Shown: positions 17,875 to 26,756 of the stretch, piece by piece
How positions within the stretch are numbered: the stretch's first letter is position 1
Layout: the number at the start of each line of letters is the position of its first letter
Assembly (NCBI GenBank): GCA_031081585.1
Contig: JAVHLY010000027.1
Coordinates: 1 to 39,432 of the forward strand
Source: Armatimonadota bacterium
GTDB lineage: Bacteria > Sysuimicrobiota > Sysuimicrobiia > Sysuimicrobiales > Humicultoraceae
Direction of reading: 5' to 3'
DNA length: 39,432 nt
Notes under the pieces: generated by a model
Seen by the model: the letters and a program-made list of their open reading frames with translations, nothing else
What the model was told of the DNA's origin: nothing
Database searches by the model: none
Position numbers and translations under genes: made by a program

Positions 17875-18692
17875 TGGCCCTGCGCGCCGTGCCCATCGGC
17901 CAGTACCTGCCGCGCGACAGCGCGGTGCACCGCCTCGACCCGCGCACGAAGATCCTGGCCACGACGGTGCTCACGGTGGCGGTCTTCCTGGTGGGGACCT
18001 TCCTCGGCCACGCCCTCTTCGCCGCGGTCGTGGCGGGGCTCATCCTGGTGAGCCGCATCCCGCCGCGCACCGTGCTGGCCGGCTTGCGCCCGGTGCTCTT
18101 CCTGCTCCTCCTCACCGTCTTGCTCAACCTGCTCTTCAGCGGGACGACGGGGAGCCGGGTGCTCCTGCGGATGGGGCCGGTGGTGCTCACCGTCGAGGCG
18201 GTCACGCGGGCCGTCTTCGTGGGGCTGCGCCTGCTCCTCCTGGTCGTCGTCACCTCGCTCTTCACCTACACGACCTCGCCCATGGAGCTGACCGACGGGA
18301 TGGAGCGGCTGCTGCGCCCCTTCCGCCGGGTGGGCGTGCCCGGCCACGAGCTGGCGATGATGATGTCCATCGCCCTGCGCTTCATCCCCACGCTCCTGGA
18401 GGAGGCGGAGCGCATCATGAAGGCGCAGATGGCCCGCGGGGCGGAGTTCGGGCGGGGCAACCTGGTCCAGCGGGCCCGGGCCCTCCTGCCGATCCTGGTG
18501 CCGCTCTTCGTCAGCGCCTTCCGCCGGGCCGACGAGCTGGCCCTGGCGATGGAGGCGCGGGGCTACCGCGGCGGGGAGGGGCGGACGCGGATGCGGGAGC
18601 TGCGCTTCGGCGCCCGCGACCTCGTGGCCGCGGTGGTCACCGTGATGGTGGTGCTGCTGGTGGCGCTCCCCGGGCGGGTGGCGTGGCGGTAG
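17874..18692 (+). CDS. ecfT: ECF transporter transmembrane scaffold EcfT
   Basis: 272 residues with hydrophobic segments near residues 25-65, 72-100, 105-130 and 240-265. The two cytoplasmic coupling helices show the family Ala-Arg-Gly motifs in AQMARGAEF and AMEARGYRG, which dock onto the ATPases. EcfT links EcfA1/EcfA2 to interchangeable S components. The GTG overlaps the ecfA2 stop by one base (TAGTG). The order rplQ-ecfA1-ecfA2-ecfT-truA is the Bacillota arrangement. Confidence 0.94.
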   Translation: MALRAVPIGQYLPRDSAVHRLDPRTKILATTVLTVAVFLVGTFLGHALFAAVVAGLILVSRIPPRTVLAGLRPVLFLLLLTVLLNLLFSGTTGSRVLLRMGPVVLTVEAVTRAVFVGLRLLLLVVVTSLFTYTTSPMELTDGMERLLRPFRRVGVPGHELAMMMSIALRFIPTLLEEAERIMKAQMARGAEFGRGNLVQRARALLPILVPLFVSAFRRADELALAMEARGYRGGEGRTRMRELRFGARDLVAAVVTVMVVLLVALPGRVAWR

Positions 18693-18720
18693 AGCCCTCC
18701 GGCGAAAGCGGGGGTCACCG

Positions 18721-19470
<750 letters not shown>

Positions 19471-19471
19471 A

Positions 19472-20014
19472 TCAGCGGGCGAAGGCCTGGACGACGATGA
19501 CGCCGTCCTCGCCGCCGTCGAGGACCCCGACGCCGATCACCCGCCAGACCGGCGAGAGGATGTTGCGGCGGTGCGCGGGGCTGGCCATGAGCGCCTGATG
19601 GGCCGCCAGCACGTCCGTGGCGTAGGCCAGGTTCTCCCCCACCAGCGTGACCCGCACTCCTGCGGCGGCCAGCCGGTCGCGGACCGACCGGCCGTCCAGG
19701 GAGTAGTGGGAGAGGTAGCCGAAGGTGAACATCTCGCGGCCGTGCGCCCGGGCGCTCTCCCGCAGCGCCGGATCGGGCAGGAGCGCGCGCACGCCGGCGA
19801 GGGTGCGCTCATGGTTCACCAGGTCGATCACCCGCTGCTCCAGGACGACATTGGCACGGGCGTCGGGCCGCCGGGCGGGCAGGGCGTAGCGGACCCGGGT
19901 GTCGGTGCCGAGGACGCCCGGGCCCCAAGACGAGGCCAGGGTGCCGGTCAGGAGGAGGACGAGGAGCAGGGCGCGGCGAAGGGCGGCCACCATCTCGCCC
20001 TGGGACATGCCCAC
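19472..20014 (-). CDS. Secreted or membrane-anchored CAP/SCP-domain protein
   Basis: 180 residues. An N-terminal hydrophobic stretch (RRALLLVLLLTGTLAS, after an Arg pair) is a signal peptide or anchor. The CAP domain follows from about residue 50: NHERTLAGVRALLPDPALRESARAH, LSHYSLDGRS, GENLAYATD and SPAHRRNILSPVWRVIGVGV. These are the standard SCP-like motifs, including the paired histidines and glutamate of the cleft. Bacterial CAP proteins are extracellular; their biochemical roles vary and I cannot specify this one. It converges with truA and is the first minus-strand gene. The start may instead be a downstream Met at 19993. Confidence 0.88.
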   Translation of the reverse strand: MGMSQGEMVAALRRALLLVLLLTGTLASSWGPGVLGTDTRVRYALPARRPDARANVVLEQRVIDLVNHERTLAGVRALLPDPALRESARAHGREMFTFGYLSHYSLDGRSVRDRLAAAGVRVTLVGENLAYATDVLAAHQALMASPAHRRNILSPVWRVIGVGVLDGGEDGVIVVQAFAR

Positions 20015-20069
20015 CCGACCCGGGCGGTAGTCTGCGCCAGGAGCGCACCCTGTTTCTCCGGAAGGGGGT

Positions 20070-20075
20070 TATAAT
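20070..20075 (+). promoter_or_regulatory. -10 element for the tRNA(CAU) gene
   Basis: A perfect TATAAT at 20070-20075 lies ten bases before the mature tRNA 5' end. No good -35 box is visible at 16-18 bases upstream. Confidence 0.6.
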
Positions 20076-20084
20076 GGGCCGCGA

Positions 20085-20159
20085 GGGCCCGTAGCTCAAG
20101 GGTAGAGCAGCGCCCTCATAAGGCGCCGGTTCCTGGTTCGACCCCAGGCGGGCCCACCA
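20085..20159 (+). tRNA. tRNA with anticodon CAU (Met, or Ile2 if lysidine-modified)
   Basis: 75 nt cloverleaf. Acceptor stem GGGCCCG (20085-20091) pairs with CGGGCCC (20149-20155), followed by A and encoded CCA. D stem GCTC/GAGC; anticodon stem GCGCC/GGCGC with loop CTCATAA, anticodon CAT at 20117-20119; T arm CCTGG-TTCGACC-CCAGG. The acceptor has a G-C first pair, so it is not the formyl-methionine initiator. Elongator Met and Ile(CAU) cannot be told apart with certainty by eye. Confidence 0.95.
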
Positions 20160-20240
20160 GGCTCCCCTCCCGACCAGCATGCGGTGGCGCCGGATGCTGT
20201 GGGGAGTGTGCTCTTCACCGGGGGAGGCCACCAAAGCGCC

Positions 20241-21098
20241 GTGCCTGAGCCACCGCCGCCCACTGAGCCCAGGCAGGGGTCCGGAGCGACCACCACCCCC
20301 GTCCATGCCGACGACGCTCAGCCCCCCGTGCCCCTGACCGGCCTGGCTGCAGGCCGCCGCCTGCTCCCGCCGCAGTCCCGGGTCGCCTACGTGCGGGTGA
20401 TGTTCAGCGCCATCGCCCCCCGGTACGACCTGACCAACACGGTGATCAGCGTCGGGCTGCACCGGCGGTGGAAGCGGGAGACGGTACGGCTCCTGGCCCC
20501 GCCCCCGGGCGCGCGCGTCGTGGACGTCTGCTGCGGCACCGGCGACCTGGCCCGGCTCCTGGCTGAGGCTGTGGGCACCCAGGGACAGGTGGTCGGCGTC
20601 GACTTTGCCGCCCCGATGGTCCGCCTGGCCAGGCGCCGGAGGCGGCAGGGGGACGGCGCCCGGCCCTCCCCGGGAGGAGGAACGGCGGCCTCTATCGCCT
20701 ACCTGGTGGGCGACGCCCTGACCCTGCCCTTCCCCGATGCCACCTTCGATGGGGTGACGGTCGGCTTCGGGCTGCGCAACCTGGCCGACCCGCTGGCCGG
20801 ACTGCGGGAGTTGCGGCGGGTCCTGCGTCCGGGCGGGCGCCTGGCCGTCCTGGAGTTTGCCCGCGTCCGTCGTCCACTGCTCCGGGCCCTCTACGACCTC
20901 TACTCCTTCACCCTGCTGGCCACGCTCGGCCGGCTCGTCTCCCGCCACCCCGACGCCTACCTGTACCTGCCGGTCTCGGTGCGCCACTGGCCCGACCAGG
21001 CCGGGGTGCTCAAGATGATGGGGGAGGCGGGGTTTCAGGATCCCCGGGCACGCGACCTGGCCGGCGGCATCGTGGCCGTCTACACGGCGCAGGCCTGA
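20241..21098 (+). CDS. menG: Demethylmenaquinone methyltransferase (UbiE/MenG family)
   Basis: About 285 residues. Family motifs include MFSAIAPRYDLTNTVISVGLHRRWK, the S-adenosylmethionine site VVDVCCGTGDLARLL and VGVDFAAPMV, the UbiE signature GFGLRNLADPLAGLREL and LRPGGRLAVLEF. The enzyme performs the last methylation of menaquinone (or ubiquinone) synthesis. The GTG at 20241 is chosen because GGGGGAGG (20220-20227) lies 13 bases upstream; in-frame GTGs at 20184 and 20208 lack a good site. Even so the first 40 or so residues are Pro-rich and unconserved, so a start at GTG 20328 is possible. Confidence 0.9.
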   Translation: MPEPPPPTEPRQGSGATTTPVHADDAQPPVPLTGLAAGRRLLPPQSRVAYVRVMFSAIAPRYDLTNTVISVGLHRRWKRETVRLLAPPPGARVVDVCCGTGDLARLLAEAVGTQGQVVGVDFAAPMVRLARRRRRQGDGARPSPGGGTAASIAYLVGDALTLPFPDATFDGVTVGFGLRNLADPLAGLRELRRVLRPGGRLAVLEFARVRRPLLRALYDLYSFTLLATLGRLVSRHPDAYLYLPVSVRHWPDQAGVLKMMGEAGFQDPRARDLAGGIVAVYTAQA

Positions 21099-21177
21099 GG
21101 CCCGCGCCCGGCCACGCATACCGGAAGGCCGGCCCAGCGGCACCGCTGGGGCCCGGATCCCCCCTCGACCGGAGGCG

Positions 21178-22032
21178 ATGCCGGAACTCCCCGACGTCGA
21201 GGTGGTCGCCCGCAGGCTGCGGCCGCGGCTGGTGGGCCGGCGGATCGAGGGGCTGGCCTACCTGGCCCCGCCGACCCCTGCCGGCCGGCTGGCGGTCCGC
21301 TCGCCCGACCGCGAGACCTTCGCCAGGCAGGTGCGCGGCCGGCGGGTGACCCGCGTCGGCCGCCGCGGCAAGTACCTCCTCCTGTCCCTCGAGGGCGGGG
21401 ACGTGCTGGCGGTGCACCTGCGCATGACCGGGGACCTGATCGTGGCCCCGCGCCGGGAGCCCCGGCCTCCGCACACGCGGCTGGCCCTGGCCCTCGATGG
21501 AGAGGAGGAGCTGCGCTTCGTGGACCAGCGGCGGTTCGGCCACGTCGACCTCCTGCCAGACGGCCGCGTGCAGGCCTCCCTGGGGCCGCTCGGGCTTGAG
21601 CCGCTCGGCCGGGCCCTCACGCCGGCGCGGCTGCGCGCGCTCCTGCGGGGCCGGCGCGGCACGCTCAAGCCCCTGCTGCTGCGCCAGGACCTGATCGCCG
21701 GCATCGGGAATATCTATGCTGACGAGATCCTCTTCCAGGCGCGGCTCCACCCAGCCCGACGGGTGGAGCAGCTGGGGCCTGCGGAGATCCGTCGACTCCA
21801 CCAGGCGATTCGCCGCGTCCTTGGCCGCGCGGTGCGGGCGGGGATGCGGGAGGGGGAGCCGGCGGGTGACCTCCTGCGGGTGCGGGATCGGGCGGGATCC
21901 TGCCCCCGGTGCCGGGGACGCCTCGCGGTCGTGCGGCTCGGCGGGCGAGGGACCGTCTTCTGTCCTCGCTGCCAGCCTCCGGCGGTCTCGGTCCCCAGGC
22001 ATCGGGGTATGGAATCGCGGGGGGGACGATGA
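21178..22032 (+). CDS. mutM: Formamidopyrimidine-DNA glycosylase (Fpg/MutM)
   Basis: 284 residues; removes 8-oxoguanine and formamidopyrimidines and nicks the strand. The N-terminus MPELPDVE supplies the catalytic Pro2 and Glu3; [10 protein letters not shown] carries the conserved Lys; HLRMTGDL and [16 protein letters not shown] form the helix-two-turn-helix; the C-terminal zinc finger has CPRC and CPRC pairs ([16 protein letters not shown]). The stop overlaps the next gene by four bases (ATGA). Confidence 0.95.
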   Translation: MPELPDVEVVARRLRPRLVGRRIEGLAYLAPPTPAGRLAVRSPDRETFARQVRGRRVTRVGRRGKYLLLSLEGGDVLAVHLRMTGDLIVAPRREPRPPHTRLALALDGEEELRFVDQRRFGHVDLLPDGRVQASLGPLGLEPLGRALTPARLRALLRGRRGTLKPLLLRQDLIAGIGNIYADEILFQARLHPARRVEQLGPAEIRRLHQAIRRVLGRAVRAGMREGEPAGDLLRVRDRAGSCPRCRGRLAVVRLGGRGTVFCPRCQPPAVSVPRHRGMESRGGR

Positions 22033-22292
22033 CGGAGCAGGAGCGCACGGGCGTCTTCCGGCTGGGGGCGCCACCCCTGCGGGACGTCCGCGACGTCCTG
22101 GCCTACGTCTACGCGGCGCTCGCGGAAAAGGGGTACAACCCGGTGGACCAGATCGTCGGCTACCTCCTCTCGGGTGACCCCACCTACATCACCAGCCACC
22201 GCGACGCCCGCACCGTGATCCGCCAGGTCGACCGCCTGGCGCTGCTCGAGGAGCTGGTGCGCACCTACGTCCAGGAGCGCCTGCACCCCTGA
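22029..22292 (+). CDS. reoM: ReoM/IreB-family regulator (UPF0297)
   Basis: 87 residues, the normal length. [38 protein letters not shown] and [12 protein letters not shown] are near-identical to ReoM of Listeria and IreB of Enterococcus. In those species the protein is phosphorylated by a PASTA Ser/Thr kinase at an N-terminal Thr and, unphosphorylated, promotes ClpCP-dependent degradation of MurA. A Thr lies at position 7 here ([10 protein letters not shown]), matching Listeria Thr7. It overlaps mutM by four bases and lies 46 bases before murA, its known regulatory target elsewhere. Confidence 0.93.
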   Translation: MTEQERTGVFRLGAPPLRDVRDVLAYVYAALAEKGYNPVDQIVGYLLSGDPTYITSHRDARTVIRQVDRLALLEELVRTYVQERLHP

Positions 22293-22338
22293 GGCGCTCG
22301 GGGGCCACGGCGGGGCCGGCCCCGCAGGGAGGTCCGCA

Positions 22339-23622
22339 GTGGAACGGATCGTCATCAACGGGGGCCACCCGCTGCGCGGCACCGTCCGGGTCTCCGGTGC
22401 CAAGAACTCCTCGCTGGCCGTCATGGTGGCGGCCTGTCTCGCCCCCGACGTCTCGGTGCTGGAGAACGTCCCCCACTGCCAGGACGTCCTCACCCTGAGC
22501 GAGATCCTGCAGGGCCTGGGCGTGCGCATCGACTTCGCCGGCGGGCGCATGGTCATCGACGCCCGCGAGCTGCGCGGCCACCGGCCGGCCTACGACTTGG
22601 TGCGTCGGATGCGGGCCTCCTTCTACACGGCCGGGCTGCTGCTCGGGCGCCTGGGCCGGGCCGAGGTGCCGCTGCCGGGCGGGTGCTCCATCGGCTCGCG
22701 CCCGGTGGACTTCCACATGCGCGGCTTCGCCGCGCTGGGCGCCGAGGTGACCACCGAGCACGGCTACATGAAGGCGACCCTCGGCCGGCGCACCCGGCTG
22801 CGGGCCACGCAGTTCTACGTCCCCCGCAGCAGCGTAGGCACGACCATCAACCTGATGATGGCCGCCAGCCTGGCCCGCGGCACCACCCGGCTGCAGAACG
22901 CCGCCCGCGAGCCCGAGGTGGTCGACACCGCCGTCTTCCTGAACCTCATGGGCGCCCGCGTGCGCGGCGCCGGCACGGATACCATCACCATCCAGGGGGT
23001 CCCGGCGCTGCACGGCGCCCAGTACGCGATCATCCCCGACCGCATCGAGGCCGGCACCTACCTGCTCTGCGGCGTCGCCACCGGGGGGGACGTCCAGGTG
23101 GCCGGGCTCATCCCCGAGCACCTGCAGGCGCTGCTGGCGAAGCTGGCGGAGGCGGGGGCGGAGATCCTGGTGGAACCGGACGGGGTGCGCGTGCGCGTCA
23201 CGGGTGAGCTGAGCGGCGTGGACGTGGACACCGCCCCCTACCCGGGCTTCGCCACCGACCTCCACCCGCCGCTCGTCGCCGCGCTGACCCGCGCCCGCGG
23301 CGTCTCCACCGTGCGCGAGACCATCTACGAGTCGCGCTTCGGGTACGTCGACGAGCTGCGTCGGCTCGGCGCCGACATCCGCCTCGACGGGGATACCGTG
23401 CACGTCCACGGTGTCCCGACCCTCACCGGGGCCCCCGTCGAGGCCCTCGACATCCGGGCCGGCGCGGCCGTCGTCATCGGCGGACTGGCGGCGACGGGGA
23501 CGACCGAGGTCAGCGGCATCGAGAACATCGACCGCGGCTACGAGGGGATGGTGGCGAAGCTGCGGGGGCTGGGGGCTCAGGTCTTCCGCGTCGGCGGCGA
23601 GGTCGCCCTGGAAGTCGTCTGA
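22339..23622 (+). CDS. murA: UDP-N-acetylglucosamine 1-carboxyvinyltransferase (MurA)
   Basis: 427 residues, standard MurA length. It transfers enolpyruvate from PEP to UDP-GlcNAc, the first committed step of peptidoglycan synthesis. K22-N23 in SGAKNSSLAV, the catalytic C116 in LPGGCSIGSRPVDFH, and the C-terminal ENIDRGYEGMVAKLRGLGA are present; having Cys rather than Asp at 116 predicts fosfomycin sensitivity. The GTG at 22339 follows GGGAGG at 22329-22334. It lies directly downstream of the reoM/ireB gene. Confidence 0.95.
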   Translation: MERIVINGGHPLRGTVRVSGAKNSSLAVMVAACLAPDVSVLENVPHCQDVLTLSEILQGLGVRIDFAGGRMVIDARELRGHRPAYDLVRRMRASFYTAGLLLGRLGRAEVPLPGGCSIGSRPVDFHMRGFAALGAEVTTEHGYMKATLGRRTRLRATQFYVPRSSVGTTINLMMAASLARGTTRLQNAAREPEVVDTAVFLNLMGARVRGAGTDTITIQGVPALHGAQYAIIPDRIEAGTYLLCGVATGGDVQVAGLIPEHLQALLAKLAEAGAEILVEPDGVRVRVTGELSGVDVDTAPYPGFATDLHPPLVAALTRARGVSTVRETIYESRFGYVDELRRLGADIRLDGDTVHVHGVPTLTGAPVEALDIRAGAAVVIGGLAATGTTEVSGIENIDRGYEGMVAKLRGLGAQVFRVGGEVALEVV

Positions 23623-23628
23623 CCGGCC

Positions 23629-24693
23629 ATGGCCGACCGGCCCCAGCCTGACCCGGACCCCCAGGCGTCCCTCCCGCAGATCGTGCAGAACGCCCTGCCC
23701 GGGCTCCTCGATGTGGCCCGCCGCCTGCTCCGCCCGCGCAACCTGCGCGAGGTCCTGGAGGAGATCCTCGACCAGATCGTCGGCCTCTTCGGCTACAGCA
23801 TCGCCGCCGTCCTGCTGGTCGACGAGCCCGCCCGCGAGCTCTACATCGAGGCGCACCGCAGCGTCGACCCCGCCTTCGCGGCCACGCGCCGCTTCCGCAT
23901 CGGCACGGAGGGGATCGTCGGGCACGTGGCTGCCACGGGCGAGGCCTTCTACGCCCCCGACGTCCGCCGGGAGCCCCGCTACGTCGAGGGGGCAGCCGGA
24001 GTGCAGTCGGAGCTGGCCCTGCCGCTGGTGGTGGACGGGCGGGTGATCGGCGTCCTGGACGTGGAGAGCACGGCGGAGGACGACTTCCCCCCGACGGTGC
24101 GCGCCGTCCTGGAGGCGTTCGCCACGCTGGCCGCGCTGGCCATCGTGCGGGCCCGCCGCGACGACGAGCTCACCGCCCAGGCCCTGCGCGACGGGCTCAC
24201 CGGGCTGGTGAACCACCGGGGCCTGTGGGAGGCGCTGCAGCGGGAACTGGCACGGATGGAGCGCACCGGTGAGGAAGTCGCGGTGGTGCTCTTCGAGGTG
24301 GACCGGTTCAAGCAGGTGAACGACCGCTACGGCCACCTGGCCGGCGACGCCGTGCTGCGGGCGGTGGCGGACGTCCTGCGCACCAGCAGCCGGGGGATGG
24401 ACCTGGCCGCCCGCTTCGGCGGGGACGAGTTCGTCACGGTGTTGCCGCGGGCCTCTTCGGCCGTGGCGGTCGAGGTGGCCGACCGCATCCGCCGGCGCAT
24501 CGCCGCCCTGGAGGTCCAGGGGATCCGCGTGACGGTGAGCGCCGGGGTGGCCGTGGCCCCCGAGCACGGCCGGAACCCCGACGACCTGCTGGAGGCGGCG
24601 GACCGGGCCATGTACGCGGCCAAGCGCGCGGGCGGCAACCTGGTGGGGACGCCCGGTCCGGCGATCGTCCTCGTCGGCGAGTCCACCCTGTGA
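23629..24693 (+). CDS. GAF-GGDEF protein, probable diguanylate cyclase
   Basis: 354 residues, no membrane segments. A GAF domain spans about residues 35-175 (FGYSIAAVLLVDEPAREL, GIVGHVAATGEAFYAPDV, LPLVVDGRVIGVLDVES) and a GGDEF domain about 182-345. The active loop GGDEF is at 264-268, with an allosteric I-site RGMD five residues before it (255-258), so product inhibition by c-di-GMP is expected. The metal-binding DxD motif reads E223-V-D225 (LFEVDRFKQVND), Glu replacing the usual first Asp. It lies six bases after murA. Confidence 0.9.
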   Translation: MADRPQPDPDPQASLPQIVQNALPGLLDVARRLLRPRNLREVLEEILDQIVGLFGYSIAAVLLVDEPARELYIEAHRSVDPAFAATRRFRIGTEGIVGHVAATGEAFYAPDVRREPRYVEGAAGVQSELALPLVVDGRVIGVLDVESTAEDDFPPTVRAVLEAFATLAALAIVRARRDDELTAQALRDGLTGLVNHRGLWEALQRELARMERTGEEVAVVLFEVDRFKQVNDRYGHLAGDAVLRAVADVLRTSSRGMDLAARFGGDEFVTVLPRASSAVAVEVADRIRRRIAALEVQGIRVTVSAGVAVAPEHGRNPDDLLEAADRAMYAAKRAGGNLVGTPGPAIVLVGESTL

Positions 24694-24694
24694 G

Positions 24695-25387
24695 ATGGCG
24701 GAGGCCCGCCCCGCCCTGGAGCCCGCGCTGCTCTTCGACCTGGACGGCACGCTGGTGGACAGCGTCTACCAGCACGTCCTGGCCTGGCGGGAAGCGCTCG
24801 AGGCGGTGGGCATCGAGCTGGCGGTGTGGCGCATCCACCGCCGCATCGGCATGAGCGGCGGGCTCTTCATCAACGCGCTCCTGCGGGAGATCGGCCGGTC
24901 CGTGACCGCGGAGGAGGTGGCGCGCATCCAGCGGCTGCACCAGGAGGCGTATGGCCGCCTGGTGTCACAGGTGCGCCCGCTGCCGGGGGCCCGGGCGCTG
25001 CTGGCCCACCTCACCCGCATGGGCGTCCCCTGGGCCGTGGCGACGAGCGGCCGCCGGGAGAGTGCCGCTCCGGCGCTTCAGCTGCTGGAGATCCCCCCGG
25101 GCGTCCCGGTGATCACCCGCGACCTGGTCACGCGCGCGAAGCCCGACCCCGACCTCTTTCTCGCCGCGGCGGAGCGCCTGGGGGTGCCGATCACCTCCTG
25201 CGTGGTGGTCGGCGACAGCGTCTGGGACCTGCTGGCGGCGCGCCGCGCCCGGGCGCTGGGCGTGGGACTCCTCTCGGGCGGCTATGGCGAGGACGAGCTC
25301 CACCGCGCCGGCGCGTACCGCGTCTACGAGGACCCGGCCGACCTGCGCCGGCACCTGGACGAGGTCGGCATCCGCCCCGTGGACTGA
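24695..25387 (+). CDS. HAD-superfamily hydrolase (phosphatase/phosphoglucomutase-like)
   Basis: 230 residues. All four HAD motifs are visible: LFDLDGTLVDS (I), VATSGRRES (II), TRAKPDPDLF (III Lys) and CVVVGDSVWDL (IV). A helical cap between residues 18 and 95 makes it subfamily IA, as in phosphoglycolate phosphatase, beta-phosphoglucomutase and phosphonatase. The substrate cannot be assigned. The ATG begins one base after the GGDEF gene stop, so the two are likely co-translated. Confidence 0.88.
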   Translation: MAEARPALEPALLFDLDGTLVDSVYQHVLAWREALEAVGIELAVWRIHRRIGMSGGLFINALLREIGRSVTAEEVARIQRLHQEAYGRLVSQVRPLPGARALLAHLTRMGVPWAVATSGRRESAAPALQLLEIPPGVPVITRDLVTRAKPDPDLFLAAAERLGVPITSCVVVGDSVWDLLAARRARALGVGLLSGGYGEDELHRAGAYRVYEDPADLRRHLDEVGIRPVD

Positions 25388-25420
25388 CCCCGCTCTGGCC
25401 TGCTCACCCTCCCCGGTCTG

Positions 25421-26074
25421 CTACCGGCCCGTTGTGAAGGCCTGTCCGGCTTCCGGTGCGCAGTCCGTCGTCCGGTCGTCGCCGTTGCCGACGCGCAGGG
25501 CAACGCGCATCTGCCCGTCGTCGTTCCCCAGGGTGCTGAGGGGCACGCGGATACGGATGATCGTGTGGTGCACCTCGTCCCGGGTCACGGACGCCTCCCC
25601 GACCATCTGGCCGCTCGTCCCGTTCCACGGTTCACCCTGCACCTCGTAGGCGCCGGAGTCCAGGCGCCGGTCGAACCCGTTCACCAGGAACTCGTTCCCC
25701 GCGAAGGTGCACCCCGGGTCGGTGATCGGGCCAGTCGCCCCGTCCTGGTCGGTGTCGAGGTAGAGGCGGAACCCCAGGCGGGCCCCGCCGCCCGCGCGCG
25801 TTCCGGGATCCGGAAGCCGCACCGACTGCGCCAAGACGATCTCCACCTCCATCGTGTCGTAGGCACCGAACGGGGCCGTGTCCAGCCGACGGGTCACCAC
25901 CTGGGTGACATCGTAGGCAGTTCCCGTGTCTGCCTGCGCATCGCCGCTGGCGTCCGTGTACGTCCGTTCGACCGTCGGCAGCGGTCCTGCCGTCGGGGGA
26001 GGGGGAAGGACGCCCGCCGCCCCACCACACCCGACGAGCCAAGCACTCGTGGCGATCACCACCACCCGGAGCAT
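25421..26074 (-). CDS. Putative lipoprotein of unknown function
   Basis: 217 residues from the ATG at 26074. A hydrophobic signal ends in the lipobox L-V-G-C16, so the mature protein should be lipid-anchored. It is followed by a Pro-rich linker and an all-beta-looking domain with a LYLDTDQDGATG segment resembling a calcium-binding Asp loop, and two Cys (PGCTF and TTDCAP) that may form a disulphide. No family is recognised. A GTG at 26104 in frame would add ten residues before the signal; AGGTGG-like purines precede the ATG. It converges with the HAD gene. Confidence 0.7.
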   Translation of the reverse strand: MLRVVVIATSAWLVGCGGAAGVLPPPPTAGPLPTVERTYTDASGDAQADTGTAYDVTQVVTRRLDTAPFGAYDTMEVEIVLAQSVRLPDPGTRAGGGARLGFRLYLDTDQDGATGPITDPGCTFAGNEFLVNGFDRRLDSGAYEVQGEPWNGTSGQMVGEASVTRDEVHHTIIRIRVPLSTLGNDDGQMRVALRVGNGDDRTTDCAPEAGQAFTTGR

Positions 26075-26322
26075 CTGACGGTTCCCCACCTGCCTCACCT
26101 CCACCGGGCCCGCCGGTCAGGGTCACCGTCAGCCGTACCGCTTCGCGTGAATCTTCCGAATGGCCCCGCCGAGGGAATCGGCCTCGCCCGGTCGGACCCC
26201 GGGAGCAGTGCGCCCTCGCGCGTGGGATCGGCCTCCGCCCTCGGGTGGGTAGGGGCGGAGGCGGCGAGACCCTACACTCCAGGGTCGGACGGCCAGGGCG
26301 TAGGCCTTCTAGGCAATGGAGG
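26075..26322. other. Upstream region of the lipoprotein gene; no gene seen
   Basis: GC-rich non-coding sequence between the lipoprotein start and the nested inverted repeats at 26323. I see no convincing promoter, tRNA or conserved protein here. Confidence 0.5.
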
Positions 26323-26480
26323 GAGTGGGCCGCGGGGCGGGAACTCGTTTCCGGGGCACGTCTCCGCAGACCTCGGGGGGAAAAGCGTCAGCGGCCGCAC
26401 GGCGGAAGTTAGGCCGGGCCGCTCCCGGAGGAGTGCCTCCTCCCATCTAGCCGCCAGCGCACCGCTGACGGTGCCCACTC
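26323..26480. ncRNA. Candidate structured RNA or large stem-loop of unknown class
   Basis: Perfectly nested complementary segments: GAGTGGGC (26323-26330) with GCCCACTC (26473-26480); CGTCAGCGG (26386-26394) with CCGCTGACG (26462-26470); GGCGG (26401-26405) with CCGCC (26451-26455); GGAGGAG (26427-26433) with CTCCTCC (26437-26443). A side hairpin CGGGAA-CTCG-TTTCCG sits at 26338-26353. It does not match the tmRNA, SRP, 6S or RNase P motifs I know. The strand is unknown, since inverted repeats fold either way. Confidence 0.4.
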
Positions 26481-26528
26481 TACGGCGAGGGCGGTGGGCG
26501 GTCAATCCGAAACTTCCGTTCGGCCGCT

Positions 26529-26555
26529 GTGGACGGCGTGGACAACGTGGACAAC
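26529..26555. repeat. Three tandem 9-mers resembling DnaA boxes
   Basis: GTGGACGGC, GTGGACAAC and GTGGACAAC lie head to tail at 26529-26537, 26538-26546 and 26547-26555. On the other strand two read TTGTCCACG, one base from the DnaA box TTGTCCACA of high-GC bacteria. Confidence 0.5.
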
Positions 26556-26756
26556 CGCCGGCGCCCACGACCTGGGTGGTCTGCAACCTCCTTAGGCCCG
26601 CGATGTCTACGCCCGGAGCTGCCTGGGCATAACGTTAGCGAGCCAGCCAGTTCAGCCACAACCTGACCGAGTCCAGCAGGCACCCCGGCGTCTGCGGTCC
26701 GTGTGCTTGGCATCGTCCTCTGTCGTACCGACGTGCGGGGGGAGGGGGAGCTGCTG

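Noticed and set aside
20184-20240. Longer N-terminus for the menaquinone methyltransferase
   Set aside because: The GTG codons at 20184 and 20208 lack a ribosome binding site and overlap the region just after the tRNA; the added residues are not family-like.
22189-24750. 853-codon open frame on the minus strand
   Set aside because: It mirrors murA, the GGDEF gene and reoM in a GC-rich genome where antisense frames stay open; the protein is compositionally biased (Asp/Gly/His/Arg) with no recognisable domain.
26427-26443. GGAGGAG-TGC-CTCCTCC considered as an intrinsic terminator
   Set aside because: No T-run on either strand, and it nests inside larger stems, so it was treated as part of the candidate structured RNA.
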